From CAYLZN01 sp964387935 (GTDB lineage Bacteria; Acidobacteriota; Vicinamibacteria; Vicinamibacterales; JAFNAJ01): a stretch of 33,052 nucleotides of DNA. Below the pieces are notes generated by a model. That model ran no database searches, was not told the DNA's origin, and saw only the letters and a list, made by a program, of their open reading frames with translations. Shown piece by piece: positions 8,220 through 16,781 of this stretch (position 1 is its first letter; every line of letters begins with the position of its first letter). Both the position numbers and the translations under genes were made by a program. Location: positions 1 through 33,052 of the forward strand of contig CAYLZN010000017.1 of the NCBI GenBank assembly GCA_964387935.1. The letters run 5' to 3'.

Positions 8220-9511
8220 ATCTCGAGGATTTCCCGCATCTCCTCGTCGAGGGACTTGACGTGCGGGATCCCCGCACACAACTGGTCGAGCAAGGCGGGT
8301 TCGTCCACCAGGCGGCGGAGCTGCCGCGCCAGGTCGGCGGCCGATCCCAGCTCGAACAGCAGGCCGTTGCGCTCGTGCGTCACGAGTTCCGACATGCCGC
8401 CGAGGTTGGTCACGACGGTCGGCCGACCTGCCGCGTGCGCCTCGAGGATGATGTTGGGGCTGTTCTCGTACCACCGCGAGGGCAGGACGACGACGTCGAG
8501 GTGATCGAGAACGCGCCAGACCTCGGCGCCACGGTACTGACCGCGCCACTGAATCGCGGGATCCCCGCCAGCGAGTCGTTCGAGTTCCCCGACGTGCGCG
8601 GGGTCCTCGGTGCGGGATCCCCAGATCTGCAGCTCGACGGCCCGGCCGGAGGTGTTCACGTCGCGCACCGCCCGCACGAGCAGGTCCACGCCTTTGTGTG
8701 GCTTCAACTGCCCGAGATAGCCCAGGCGCAAGGGGCCCGGGGGCCGAGAGGCCGCGGCGACGTCAGCCGGCCGCGCGGACGTCAGTCCCTGCCGAATCAG
8801 GTGGAAGTCGCGGGTCTCGACGCCGCAGGTCGCAAACGTGTCTGCCAGGAAGCGGGACGGCGAGATCACCGCGCTGGCGCTCTCGAGCGCGACGCGCAGT
8901 GCACCCTGGCGCGCCTCGACGTCGCGCCAGGCAGGTGACGAGGCCCCCAGCCTGCCGCGCAGCCACCAGTACGCGTCAGCCAGCGGGCTGGCGAACCGCG
9001 AGGGCAGTCGGCAGCGGCGACGGACCTCGGCGAGGCACCGTACGCACTGTGCGGTGCTGTCGGGTCCGGTGCACAGGGTACCGAGCGGCTGCAGCAGGTT
9101 CAGTCTCGCACACAGGAACCAGTATTCCGTCAGCGTCAGCACGACGGGGAGCGCCCGGGCGCGTGCGGCGGCGATCGTCTGGGGTCCCATCAGGTAGCCG
9201 CTGATGACGTGCACGAGATTGAAGCGACCGCGATCCAGGACCTCCTCGACGGCTGGCCGGATATGTGGGTGCGCGTACGAGTTGCGGAGCCACTGCCCGT
9301 TGTGTCCTAGATGGCAATGGAAGCGGTGCACCGGGTAGGCGCCATGCGCACGCGTCTCGAGGCGAGGCGCGGAGGCGTCGAGCCGCTCGAGTGCGAACAC
9401 CTCGACATGGTGACCCTGGGCGGCCATCCAGGTCGCCAGCCGCTCGGCTCGATGTTCGGCGCCGGCGGCGTGCGTCGGTGGAAACCCGTGCGCGGCAACG
9501 AGCAGTCGCAT
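8153..9511 (-). CDS. Glycosyltransferase family 4 with cysteine cluster
   Basis: 452 residues, ATG start (MRLLVAAHGFPPTHAAGAEH). It is a GT-B GT4 enzyme: the acceptor domain contains TEYWFLCARLNLLQP, then a C-x(n)-C followed by QCVRCL cysteine cluster. The donor domain contains LRLGYLGQLKPHKGVDLLV and an EX7E motif (E349 and E357, in WYENSPNIILEAHAAG). Length and motifs match the gene at 3470 closely. It is the last gene of the minus-strand block and starts 14 bases after the previous GT4. Its last ~22 codons overlap the 3' end of the convergent DUF4114 gene; those residues lie beyond the conserved GT4 fold. Confidence 0.9.
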   Translation of the reverse strand: MRLLVAAHGFPPTHAAGAEHRAERLATWMAAQGHHVEVFALERLDASAPRLETRAHGAYPVHRFHCHLGHNGQWLRNSYAHPHIRPAVEEVLDRGRFNLVHVISGYLMGPQTIAAARARALPVVLTLTEYWFLCARLNLLQPLGTLCTGPDSTAQCVRCLAEVRRRCRLPSRFASPLADAYWWLRGRLGASSPAWRDVEARQGALRVALESASAVISPSRFLADTFATCGVETRDFHLIRQGLTSARPADVAAASRPPGPLRLGYLGQLKPHKGVDLLVRAVRDVNTSGRAVELQIWGSRTEDPAHVGELERLAGGDPAIQWRGQYRGAEVWRVLDHLDVVVLPSRWYENSPNIILEAHAAGRPTVVTNLGGMSELVTHERNGLLFELGSAADLARQLRRLVDEPALLDQLCAGIPHVKSLDEEMREILEIYGSLAAMALPPAAQKTPLALQ

Positions 9512-9525
9512 GGCGCCCGCTAACC

Positions 9526-10735
9526 TCAGGTGGCCAGGGCCGCCTCGTACAGCCCGCGGATGTGTTCGATGTGGCGCGCCCGCGTGTAGCGCTCCTCGAC
9601 CCGCTGGCGTCCAGCGCGACCGAGCGATTCACCGAGCGCAGGAGAGCGCAGGACACGTCCCACTGCCTCCGCCAGCGCCGCCGGATCCCCCGGCTCCACG
9701 ACGAGTCCCGTGACGCCGTCCTCCACGATTTCCACCGTGCCCCCGGTCCTCGTGGCCACGATGGGCCGCGCCATCGCCATGGTCTCCATCAGGGAAAGGG
9801 CCGCCGGCTCGGGGGTGAGGGTGGCGACAACGTTGACGTCCATCGCGCGGATGAGCGCGGGCACGTCCGTGCGCCAGCCAGTGAACGTGACACGGTCCTG
9901 CAGGCCGAGCGCGGCAAGGCGCGCATGGAGCTGCTCCTGATACGGCGGGTTCTCGAGGGCCCCGACGAAGAAGAAGCGGATGTCTGGCGCGAGCGCGATG
10001 AGCGCCGGGGCCGCGTCGATCAGCGTCAGGTGTCCCTTGTACGGCAGCATCTGGCCGAACAGGCCCACCGCCGGCTGCTCTTTGCCGTAGCTGAGCACAA
10101 AAAACGCGTTGTCNNNNNNNNNNCGGCTGCTCAGGCGAGAGGCCCAACTCGCGCCGCACGCGCTGCGCCGCCACGTCGTCTGGCGAGAAGCGCGCGAGGT
10201 CGATGCCGTTGTAGACGGTCTCCAGCTTGGCGCGGTCCATGCCCGAGGCCGCGAGCGCAGCGGTGACGGCGTTCGACGGGCCGATGACCTTGCTGCAGGA
10301 CCGTGAGATCCAGCGGTAGATCGGGCGGTTCACGGGGTGCAGGCGCTTCACGTTGTGCTCGTGCCAGATCTGCCGGCAGGCGGTGCCCCGGCACGCGATC
10401 GCGACGTACAGCGTGGCCGGGTACATGACCGTATGCACGAGGTCGATGCGGTGCTCGCGGATGAGCGCCCGAAGCTGGCGTGGCACGCGCCCGATCGCGC
10501 TGAGTATGCCGGACAGCTCCGACGGGTTCAGCGTCGTCCGTACCGGCGTGGGGCTGAAGTGCGCCGTGACGGGCGTGATGCCCCGAGCCTGGAGTTCGCG
10601 CTGGAGCCGCCGGTTCGAGGCCGAGACCACCACGTGCCGGGTGAACTCTGGCGGCGTGAACGCGTCGAGGTGGTCGAACAGCACCTTCTCGGCACCGCTG
10701 ACGGTCGGAGAGTCACTCACATAGAGGAGATTCAT
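9526..10735 (-). CDS. Glycosyltransferase family 4, interrupted by a 10-N assembly gap
   Basis: About 400 residues in two reading frames joined across the N run at 10114-10123. The N-terminal half (MNLLYVSDSPTVSGAEKVLF ... YNGIDLARFSP) is the GT4 acceptor domain. The C-terminal half (VGLFGQMLPYKGHLTLIDAA ... with the EX7E motif EPAALSLME) is the donor domain. Codon phase on both sides shows the real gap must be a multiple of 3, for example 9, so the gene is probably intact. Next to the gap, about 15 residues (DNAFFVLSYGK...) sit between two EQP tripeptides, where GT4 proteins normally run straight from the linker to VGLFG. This looks like an insertion or assembly error. It starts 6 bases after the glycoside hydrolase stop. 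Confidence 0.85.
10114..10123. other. Assembly gap (10 N) inside GT4 gene
   Basis: Nominal-length scaffold gap. The flanking bases, gcgttgtc on the left and cggctgctc on the right, continue one gene if the true missing length is divisible by three. A short AAAAAA run on the left flank is unusual for this GC-rich sequence. Confidence 0.97.
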
Positions 10736-10741
10736 GGGGCG

Positions 10742-13700
10742 TCAGGGCCTCACGAGGCGGAGGCCCAGCGGCGCGCTCGGCCGGGTGCCGGTGTTGGGCC
10801 CGACGACCAGGAATGCGGTGTCGCCGGTGAGATCGGAGACCGTCAGCGTCAGCCGGCCCGCTGCGTCCGAGGGCAGGGCAAAGGTCTGATCCACCAGGCC
10901 CGACGTCGTGTTCCACCGTCGCACCGTGTAGACGACCGACGGTCGTAGGGTGAAGGTGAGGTTGCCGGAGACCGAGACCGGCGGCGAGCCGCCTTCGACG
11001 CCCATCACGTTGCGCCAGGTGTGGCCCGCGTTCTGGACCCACACGTGCGCGGCGTCGTTCGCTACGTGTTTCTGCCCGAGCGCGCGGAGCCGACCGTCGG
11101 AGACGTCGGCGTCCAGGGGCCGGTAGCCCCCGCGGTTGAGATCCAGGGCGCTCATGAACGCGGCAAACGGCCGCGCAATGGCCCTCACGTCGATGCGGCT
11201 GCGATGTTCGCTCCACCAGTAGTTCGGCACCGAGAGTCCGGAAGCGCCCAACTGCGCCCAGAGCAGGTTGTGATACCAGAGGCCGGGGTTCGACTGCTCG
11301 AGGGCCCGGAAGTACGGATGACCGGGATAGCCGATGCCCGTTTCGCCGACGATGACCGGCCTCGTGCCGCCGCCCGGCGCGACCATCTGCGCCAGGCTGA
11401 GCACCCACGCGGTTTCGTCCAGACCGAGCGGCGACTCCTTGGTGTACTCATGGAGGTCCGCGTAGCCCACGTCGGGGTAGCGTTCGTGATCGCTCCAGAA
11501 CTGTGGCGACCAGCAGCACCAGAAGGACGTGGTCGAGAGGTGCGGGTGCGCGTCGGCCTGGCGCATGAACGCGGCGAAGTCCTGCGTCATGCGGTAGACG
11601 GCGGCATCGTTGGGGTCGGCCTCGTTGCACAGCTCCCAGGAATGCACGGCCGTGGAGTAGCCCCAGCGCGCGGCGAGGTAGCGCCACCACTGCTCGAGCA
11701 GCCAGCGCGCGCGTGACCCCTTCGGCTGGAAGTAGGCGTCTCCTGCGGGCTGAAACGCGCCGGCGCGCGTCAGGTGCTCCTGAATCCAGTCGCGCTTGTC
11801 GTGCACGACGAACTTGAAGAAGACGCCGCTGGCTTCGCCTTGTTCGACCTGCCAGTCCACGTAGGCGGCCGGGCGGCTCTCGACGTAGGTGTGCAGGTCC
11901 CCGCGCGCGTGACGCACCATCTCGCCGCCCAGGCTGCCGTCGGCGAGGATCTCGCGAATGGAGAACTCGTCGATGAACGCGCGCCCGCCCGTCACGTTCT
12001 CGAGGGAGAGCGAGAGGTACGCGAGGTTCGCCTCGCCGCTCGTGGCGCGGTAGCGCGCGACCACCGTGTGCCATTCGCGGTCGAGGCCGATCGGCGTAAT
12101 GAGCGACGGTCGCGACAGCAGGTCGGTCTCGATCGTGGCAGTGGGGAAGTCGTGCCGCTTGATCACGAACCCGAACGGCAGGGCGGGATTGGCCGGCCCC
12201 GTCACTCCGTCGGTCTTGAGGCGCAGCTTCACGAGGTAGTCCGACCCAGGCCGGAACCGCGGGTAGAACTCGTTGTCCATGAACAGCCCCGTCCAGATGC
12301 GATGTGCCCCTGGCGCCATCAGCGCTCGCGACAGCTCATGCGACGGGTAGTGGTCGTCGAACGAGAGCGGGTTGTCCACCCCCTCGTTGCCCATCTGCTT
12401 GTCCACCCGCATCCACCGTGCGAAGTTCGTGGAGTAGGCCGCCAGCCCTGCGAGCCAGGGGCGCTCGAGGTTCAGCCCCGTCCCGCGGAACGACGCGTAG
12501 TCCGGGCCGCTGGCCGGCCCGATCGGGAAGAAGAGCTGCCGGTTGCTGAACTCGAAATATCGGGGGTCTTCGCGGCTGACCCGGATGAAGCCGGGTCGGA
12601 CGGCCGCCGTGGCCTGGAAGGCACCCCACGGCACCTCGGCGTCGCCCGAGGCGTCACGTGCACGCAGCGTCACGGCGTGCGTGCCCGGCTCCTGGGGCGC
12701 GACGCGCACGACCCACTGGCCCGAAGAAAGCTCGGCGTAGTGCGGACCGGCGCCGTCCACCGTGCGGACGACCTCCTGCCGCCAGAACGCCGGCTGACGT
12801 GACTGGACTCCCGATGGTGACGTGACGAGCGCCTCCGCGGTGATGCCCGTGCCGGGTTCAGCGCCGGGCGGCGGCGCCGAGTCGAATGCGAAGAGCGGAT
12901 GTCGCGCCACGGTGTCGATGTCGAAGCGCAGCTCGAACTTCTCGAACACGGCAACGGCGGTGTTCGGCGCCGTGATGTTCCGGATCACCGGGCGCGACAG
13001 CCGCCGCACGACCGTCAGCGCACGGGCACTGACCGCACCGGCCGAATCGGTCGCCGTCACGAGAATCTCGTTCCGACCGTAGCGCAGCCGCAGCGGCGGC
13101 GTCTGCCACGTCAGCGACTCGGCCGGCGAGATCGCCAGCGCCGCGGCGTCGGGCGTATCCACCTGGTCCCACACGACGCTGGCAATGGTGCGGCCCGCCT
13201 GGGCCGTTGCGGTGCCGCTCACCACCAACGTCGGCGCATCCGTGTCGGTCACGCTTCCCGCAGCCCCCGGGACCGTCAGGGTCAGTACTGGCTGGGTCGC
13301 ATGGCTCACGTCTACGACGACCGTGCCAGAGGCTGACGCACCGTCGTTGTCCCACACCGTGAGGCGCACGGTGAACGGTCCCCGGCTGCGGAACACGTGC
13401 GTCGGCGCCGCCGTGGTGTCCGTTGCGCCGTCGCCGAAGTCCCACCGATACGCAGACACCGCACCGTCCACGTCGTCCGCGTTCGCCTGGAACGTGGCGG
13501 TGAGCGGCGCAGGACCTGAAGGGACGTTCGACGTCGGCGCAGCGCCCGGCGCCTGGTTGCTGGTCTTCTCGACGAGCGCGAAGTCGTCGAACGAGAAGTC
13601 CACCGTCTGCTTCGGGCCGTAGATGCCGGCGCCCACACGTACGGCCTGGGTGCGGGCCGTGAACGCGAGGGCGAGCTTGTGCCAGCGCCCACGTTCGTAG

Positions 13701-14089
13701 CGCGCATGGAGGTTCGTCAGGCTCGCCTCTGTCCTCCAGTCGAAGCCCTTGACCTCGAGGGTGTCGTAGCCCCACTCCGTGCCGCCGTAGGCGTCCCACC
13801 GGAACCAGGTCGTCAGCACGTAAACCCGGCCCGGCACCACCGTGATCCAGCCCTGCTCCAGCATCCCGGCGCTGCGCAGCCGGGCGCCGACCGCTCCACC
13901 GTGGGCCGCGGAGGCCTCGACCCCGGCGGTGGTCGTTGCCGTCCACGGGGCCAGGCCGGCGGATTCGAAGCCGCCATTCTGCAGCGACGGGCTCTGGCCA
14001 CGAGCCGCGGACGGCACCAGGAGGCAAAGCGCGACGACGAGCCACACGACGCCCCGCAGCGCGACTGCGCACGAAATCGACGCTCTCAT
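10742..14089 (-). CDS. Secreted multidomain glycoside hydrolase (CBM-like, PKD, DUF5060, clan A TIM-barrel type)
   Basis: 1115 residues from the ATG at 14089, which opens a clear signal peptide (VVWLVVALCLLVPSAARGQ); the frame is open upstream to 14386 but without a plausible start. Domains: a CBM4/9-like sandwich beginning LQNGGFESAGLAPWT (about 35-165), a PKD domain with YRWDFGDG (about 170-255), an Ig-like segment, a DUF5060-like domain (about 375-490), then a catalytic region. In the latter, WELCNEAD supplies a likely acid/base Glu (E823) and VIVGETGIG a likely nucleophile (E916), the pair expected of clan A retaining hydrolases. A beta-sandwich closes the protein. Such enzymes in EPS loci trim or release the polymer in the periplasm or outside; that role is inference. 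The exact GH family cannot be named by eye. Confidence 0.82.
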   Translation of the reverse strand: MRASISCAVALRGVVWLVVALCLLVPSAARGQSPSLQNGGFESAGLAPWTATTTAGVEASAAHGGAVGARLRSAGMLEQGWITVVPGRVYVLTTWFRWDAYGGTEWGYDTLEVKGFDWRTEASLTNLHARYERGRWHKLALAFTARTQAVRVGAGIYGPKQTVDFSFDDFALVEKTSNQAPGAAPTSNVPSGPAPLTATFQANADDVDGAVSAYRWDFGDGATDTTAAPTHVFRSRGPFTVRLTVWDNDGASASGTVVVDVSHATQPVLTLTVPGAAGSVTDTDAPTLVVSGTATAQAGRTIASVVWDQVDTPDAAALAISPAESLTWQTPPLRLRYGRNEILVTATDSAGAVSARALTVVRRLSRPVIRNITAPNTAVAVFEKFELRFDIDTVARHPLFAFDSAPPPGAEPGTGITAEALVTSPSGVQSRQPAFWRQEVVRTVDGAGPHYAELSSGQWVVRVAPQEPGTHAVTLRARDASGDAEVPWGAFQATAAVRPGFIRVSREDPRYFEFSNRQLFFPIGPASGPDYASFRGTGLNLERPWLAGLAAYSTNFARWMRVDKQMGNEGVDNPLSFDDHYPSHELSRALMAPGAHRIWTGLFMDNEFYPRFRPGSDYLVKLRLKTDGVTGPANPALPFGFVIKRHDFPTATIETDLLSRPSLITPIGLDREWHTVVARYRATSGEANLAYLSLSLENVTGGRAFIDEFSIREILADGSLGGEMVRHARGDLHTYVESRPAAYVDWQVEQGEASGVFFKFVVHDKRDWIQEHLTRAGAFQPAGDAYFQPKGSRARWLLEQWWRYLAARWGYSTAVHSWELCNEADPNDAAVYRMTQDFAAFMRQADAHPHLSTTSFWCCWSPQFWSDHERYPDVGYADLHEYTKESPLGLDETAWVLSLAQMVAPGGGTRPVIVGETGIGYPGHPYFRALEQSNPGLWYHNLLWAQLGASGLSVPNYWWSEHRSRIDVRAIARPFAAFMSALDLNRGGYRPLDADVSDGRLRALGQKHVANDAAHVWVQNAGHTWRNVMGVEGGSPPVSVSGNLTFTLRPSVVYTVRRWNTTSGLVDQTFALPSDAAGRLTLTVSDLTGDTAFLVVGPNTGTRPSAPLGLRLVRP

Positions 14090-14186
14090 GACAGGTTTCG
14101 ACACCACTCGCCCGGAAGGCACACGACGGACGGTCGGGAGGCCTCGGGAATCGGGAATATGCAAGGACTGTGCTGGCCCTGCCGCT

Positions 14187-15341
14187 CTAGGGCACGGACG
14201 TCTGTCGCCCTTCGAGCGCGCGTTCGTACGCAGCCAGGGTGAGCCGCGCCGTCTGGTCCCAGCTGAAGGCGGCAGCCCGCCGCCGGGCCGCAGCGCGACG
14301 CTCGCGGCGATGATCGGGGTCATCGAGCATCCGGGCCAGGGCGGCGACGAACTGGTCCGGACGTTCGAGGTCGAAGGTCCCCCCACCGTTGCCGACCACC
14401 TCTGGAATCGACCCTCGAGACGAGGCGACGATGGCGAGGCCGCAGCGCATGGCTTCCACCAGCGGAATGCCGAAGCCCTCGTAGAATGAAGGAAACACGA
14501 AGATTTCGGCGAGGTTCATGAGGCCGACGAGGTCCTCGGTCGAGGGCTGCGGAATGAAGCGAATCCGCGGGTCGGGCAGGTGGGCCGCCAGTTCGGCGCG
14601 CGGGGCCGGCTCGCGGCTGAAGAAGGCGAGCATGGCGCCGCGTCGCGTGTCCTCGGGCAGCGCCTTCCACGCTGCCAGGGCCCCGGCCGGGTTCTTGATC
14701 CCGTCGCCGAGCACGACGACGCCGTCCAGGTTCCAGCGGCGGCGGAGATCGTCGAGCCACGGCGAGGGGTCGAGCACGCGGAACACCGGATCGGCGGCTT
14801 CGTGGATGGCCGTGATGCGGTCCACGGGGACGCCGCTGCGACGCGCGATGTCGGCGCGGGCGTCCTCGCTGACGGTCAGCACGTGGTCGGCGTGGGTGAG
14901 GGCGCGGCGGGTCTGCCAGCCGAGGTAGGCCATCATCCCCGCCTTGCGCGGGGTGCGCCCGAAGCCCCGCAGGTGCTCGCGGAACGGGAACAGATTCAAC
15001 GAATCGTGGACGGTGACGATGAGGTGATAAGGACCGGGCTGCGCGACATTGGCGGGGAAGTGTGCCAGCGCCACCCGATCCGCGGCCATCCAGGCGCCGA
15101 TGCGGCGATCGTTGGCGATGGAGGTGAGGGCCGAGCGGTACGGGAGGGTGCGCACCGTGACGTGGGCCGGCAGCGTGCCCGCCAGCTCGAACGGCGCCTT
15201 GCGGTCGGCGTAGTAGAACAACTCCCACTGCGGGGCCAGTGTGGGCAGGCGCGAGCAGAGGTGGTAGACGTAGCTGCGGACGCCCCCGGTCAGGCCGTGC
15301 GACAGATAGCGGACATCGATGCCAATCCGGACCGGGTTCAC
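14187..15341 (-). CDS. Glycosyltransferase family 4 (mannosyltransferase-like)
   Basis: 384 residues from GTG 15341, which lies four bases after an AAGGAG ribosome-binding site. The N-terminus RIGIDVRYLSHGLTGGVRSY and the later VHDSLNLFPF and VSEDARADIARR are typical of WbaZ/MtfB-type GT4 proteins. The EX7E motif is complete: FYEGFGIPLVEAM with E288 and E296. It is the first gene of the minus-strand block and is divergent from the polymerase gene, with 84 bases between their starts. It likely adds a hexose or deoxyhexose to the repeat unit at the cytoplasmic face; the sugar is not deducible. Confidence 0.9.
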   Translation of the reverse strand: MNPVRIGIDVRYLSHGLTGGVRSYVYHLCSRLPTLAPQWELFYYADRKAPFELAGTLPAHVTVRTLPYRSALTSIANDRRIGAWMAADRVALAHFPANVAQPGPYHLIVTVHDSLNLFPFREHLRGFGRTPRKAGMMAYLGWQTRRALTHADHVLTVSEDARADIARRSGVPVDRITAIHEAADPVFRVLDPSPWLDDLRRRWNLDGVVVLGDGIKNPAGALAAWKALPEDTRRGAMLAFFSREPAPRAELAAHLPDPRIRFIPQPSTEDLVGLMNLAEIFVFPSFYEGFGIPLVEAMRCGLAIVASSRGSIPEVVGNGGGTFDLERPDQFVAALARMLDDPDHRRERRAAARRRAAAFSWDQTARLTLAAYERALEGRQTSVP

Positions 15342-15370
15342 GCCACTCCTTGGGACCTGCGTTCGTCGTC

Positions 15371-15378
15371 AGTATAGC
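15371..15378. promoter_or_regulatory. Possible overlapping -10 elements of a divergent promoter pair
   Basis: Read on plus, TATAGC (15373-15378) lies 17 bases after TTGGGA (15350-15355). Each box matches 4 of 6 consensus sigma-70 positions at ideal spacing, pointing to the polymerase gene. Read on minus, the same spot gives TATACT (15376-15371), 5 of 6, pointing to the GT4 gene, but without a recognisable -35. Predicted leaders are about 40 and 25 bases. This is pattern matching only. Confidence 0.4.
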
Positions 15379-15425
15379 TGCCGGGACGGCGTCGCGCCGG
15401 GCCGGCCGATCGACAGGGGCTCCGC

Positions 15426-16781
15426 ATGGGATGGCTGACAGTTGAAACGGCGATCGGCGTCGTCGTGGCAGCCGTCGTGGTCCTGGTGGGGCTGCGGGAC
15501 CTGCGTCGCGCGGTGTTCCTCTACGCGGTCCTGGGGTCGATTGGCTTCCTGCAGATTGGCGCGTTCTCCGGTCGGTCCGATGTCCAGGGCCTGCTCCTGG
15601 CCGAGGTGCTGGCGACCGTGGTGATCGGCCTGTGGTTCCTGCAGCGGCGCCCCGGCGATCCCGTGATCGACGTCCCGTTCAACCGCTGGCTGCTGCTGAT
15701 GCTGCCGGCGTCGGTCGCGTCGTTCGCATTCAGCCTGCTCATCTGGGATCCGGCGATCGACCGCGCCCACCTCAACCCGGTGGTCTCGGTCGGACAGCTC
15801 CTGCTGTTCGTCTGGCCGATCGGGACCTACTTCGTGGTCGCGAACACCATCGACAACCGCGTGTGGGTGCAGCGTTTCAGCAACGTGGTCATCCTCCTCG
15901 CGCTCGGGCAGCTCGTGGTGCCGTTCGTGGGCGCATGGGGGCACTTCTTCTCGTGGGCCTACTACTTCGGCCTGGTCGCCTCGCCGCTGTGCTTCGCGCG
16001 GTGTTTCTTTGAGCGGTCGTGGCCCCGGTGGATCTTCTACGGCGCGATCACGGTCCTGCCGATGGCGCGCGGCGTGGCCAGCGGGAAAACCTTCCTGTAT
16101 CTCTACGTGGCGGTGGTGGTCACCACCGTGCTGTGGCTCAAGGCCCGCCGCGTGCTCCTGTTCGCCGTGCCGCTCGGGGTGGCGGCCTATCTGCTGCTGT
16201 TTGCCACCGTGGGACGTGCCGTGCTGCCCGACACCGTCGAGCGGCTCATTGCCGCCGAGGAGCAATCGAGCAGTTGGGGCGGGCGGTCGGGACGCGATGC
16301 GCTCACCAGGGATGCCCTCTGGATCTGGAGCCGACACCCCGTGCTCGGCGTGGGGCCCGGCAACAGCTACGCCTACATGATCAAGTACTCGACGATTGGC
16401 ACCCCGCACAGCCAGTACCTGAACCTCCTTGTCGAGCTTGGCCTCGTCGGCCTCGGCCTGTTCCTGGCGTTCGTCACGAGCACGATCGCTTTCGGCTGGC
16501 GGCTGTTTCAGTACGCGCGGGGCACGCCGTCGGAGGCCTTCGTAGTCGGCTGGCTGGCGTCGTTCGTCGCGATGTCGGCGGGGGCCCTGACCGGGGACTT
16601 CCTCCTGCACAGCGTGCGCAATTCCGGGCTGCAGCTCTTCTCCGGCTTCTACATCCACTGGATCCTGCTCGGGGTCGCGGTCAGCGTCGTCCGCATCGAG
16701 GGCGTGGCGTACGAGGCGGCGCCCGCGGAGTCGGCCCATGACCGCTGGGTGAAGGCGCCCCAGGTGTGGCGGCAGGCGTGA
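15426..16781 (+). CDS. O-antigen ligase/polymerase family membrane protein (Wzy-like)
   Basis: 451 residues with about ten to twelve hydrophobic helices from the N-terminus on. The diagnostic PF04932-type loop is present: GRSGRDALTRDALWIW then HPVLGVGPGN (about 286-312), followed by GTPHSQYLNLLVELGLVGLG with H328. Wzy polymerases and WaaL ligases share this fold and use loop Arg and His residues to move undecaprenyl-diphosphate-linked glycan on the periplasmic side. The surrounding Wzc, OPX and Wzx genes favour a polymerase. ATG 15426 follows an AGGGG ribosome-binding site. The stop TGA overlaps a GTG start of the next gene. Confidence 0.87.
   Translation: MGWLTVETAIGVVVAAVVVLVGLRDLRRAVFLYAVLGSIGFLQIGAFSGRSDVQGLLLAEVLATVVIGLWFLQRRPGDPVIDVPFNRWLLLMLPASVASFAFSLLIWDPAIDRAHLNPVVSVGQLLLFVWPIGTYFVVANTIDNRVWVQRFSNVVILLALGQLVVPFVGAWGHFFSWAYYFGLVASPLCFARCFFERSWPRWIFYGAITVLPMARGVASGKTFLYLYVAVVVTTVLWLKARRVLLFAVPLGVAAYLLLFATVGRAVLPDTVERLIAAEEQSSSWGGRSGRDALTRDALWIWSRHPVLGVGPGNSYAYMIKYSTIGTPHSQYLNLLVELGLVGLGLFLAFVTSTIAFGWRLFQYARGTPSEAFVVGWLASFVAMSAGALTGDFLLHSVRNSGLQLFSGFYIHWILLGVAVSVVRIEGVAYEAAPAESAHDRWVKAPQVWRQA

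Noticed and set aside
6132..8549. 805-codon open frame on the minus strand opposite the DUF4114 gene
   Set aside because: Its translation is Arg/Gly/His-rich with no domain, while the plus frame shows clear domains and repeats. It is an antisense shadow caused by high GC.
14160..14175. Sigma-54-like site on the minus strand before the glycoside hydrolase
   Set aside because: The -12 box TTGCA is exact and CAC is present, but the invariant -24 GG reads AG. It is too weak to list as a promoter.
15369..16739. 456-codon His/Glu-rich minus-strand frame opposite the polymerase gene
   Set aside because: It mirrors hydrophobic codons of a real membrane protein; the His/Asp/Glu richness is the expected complement.
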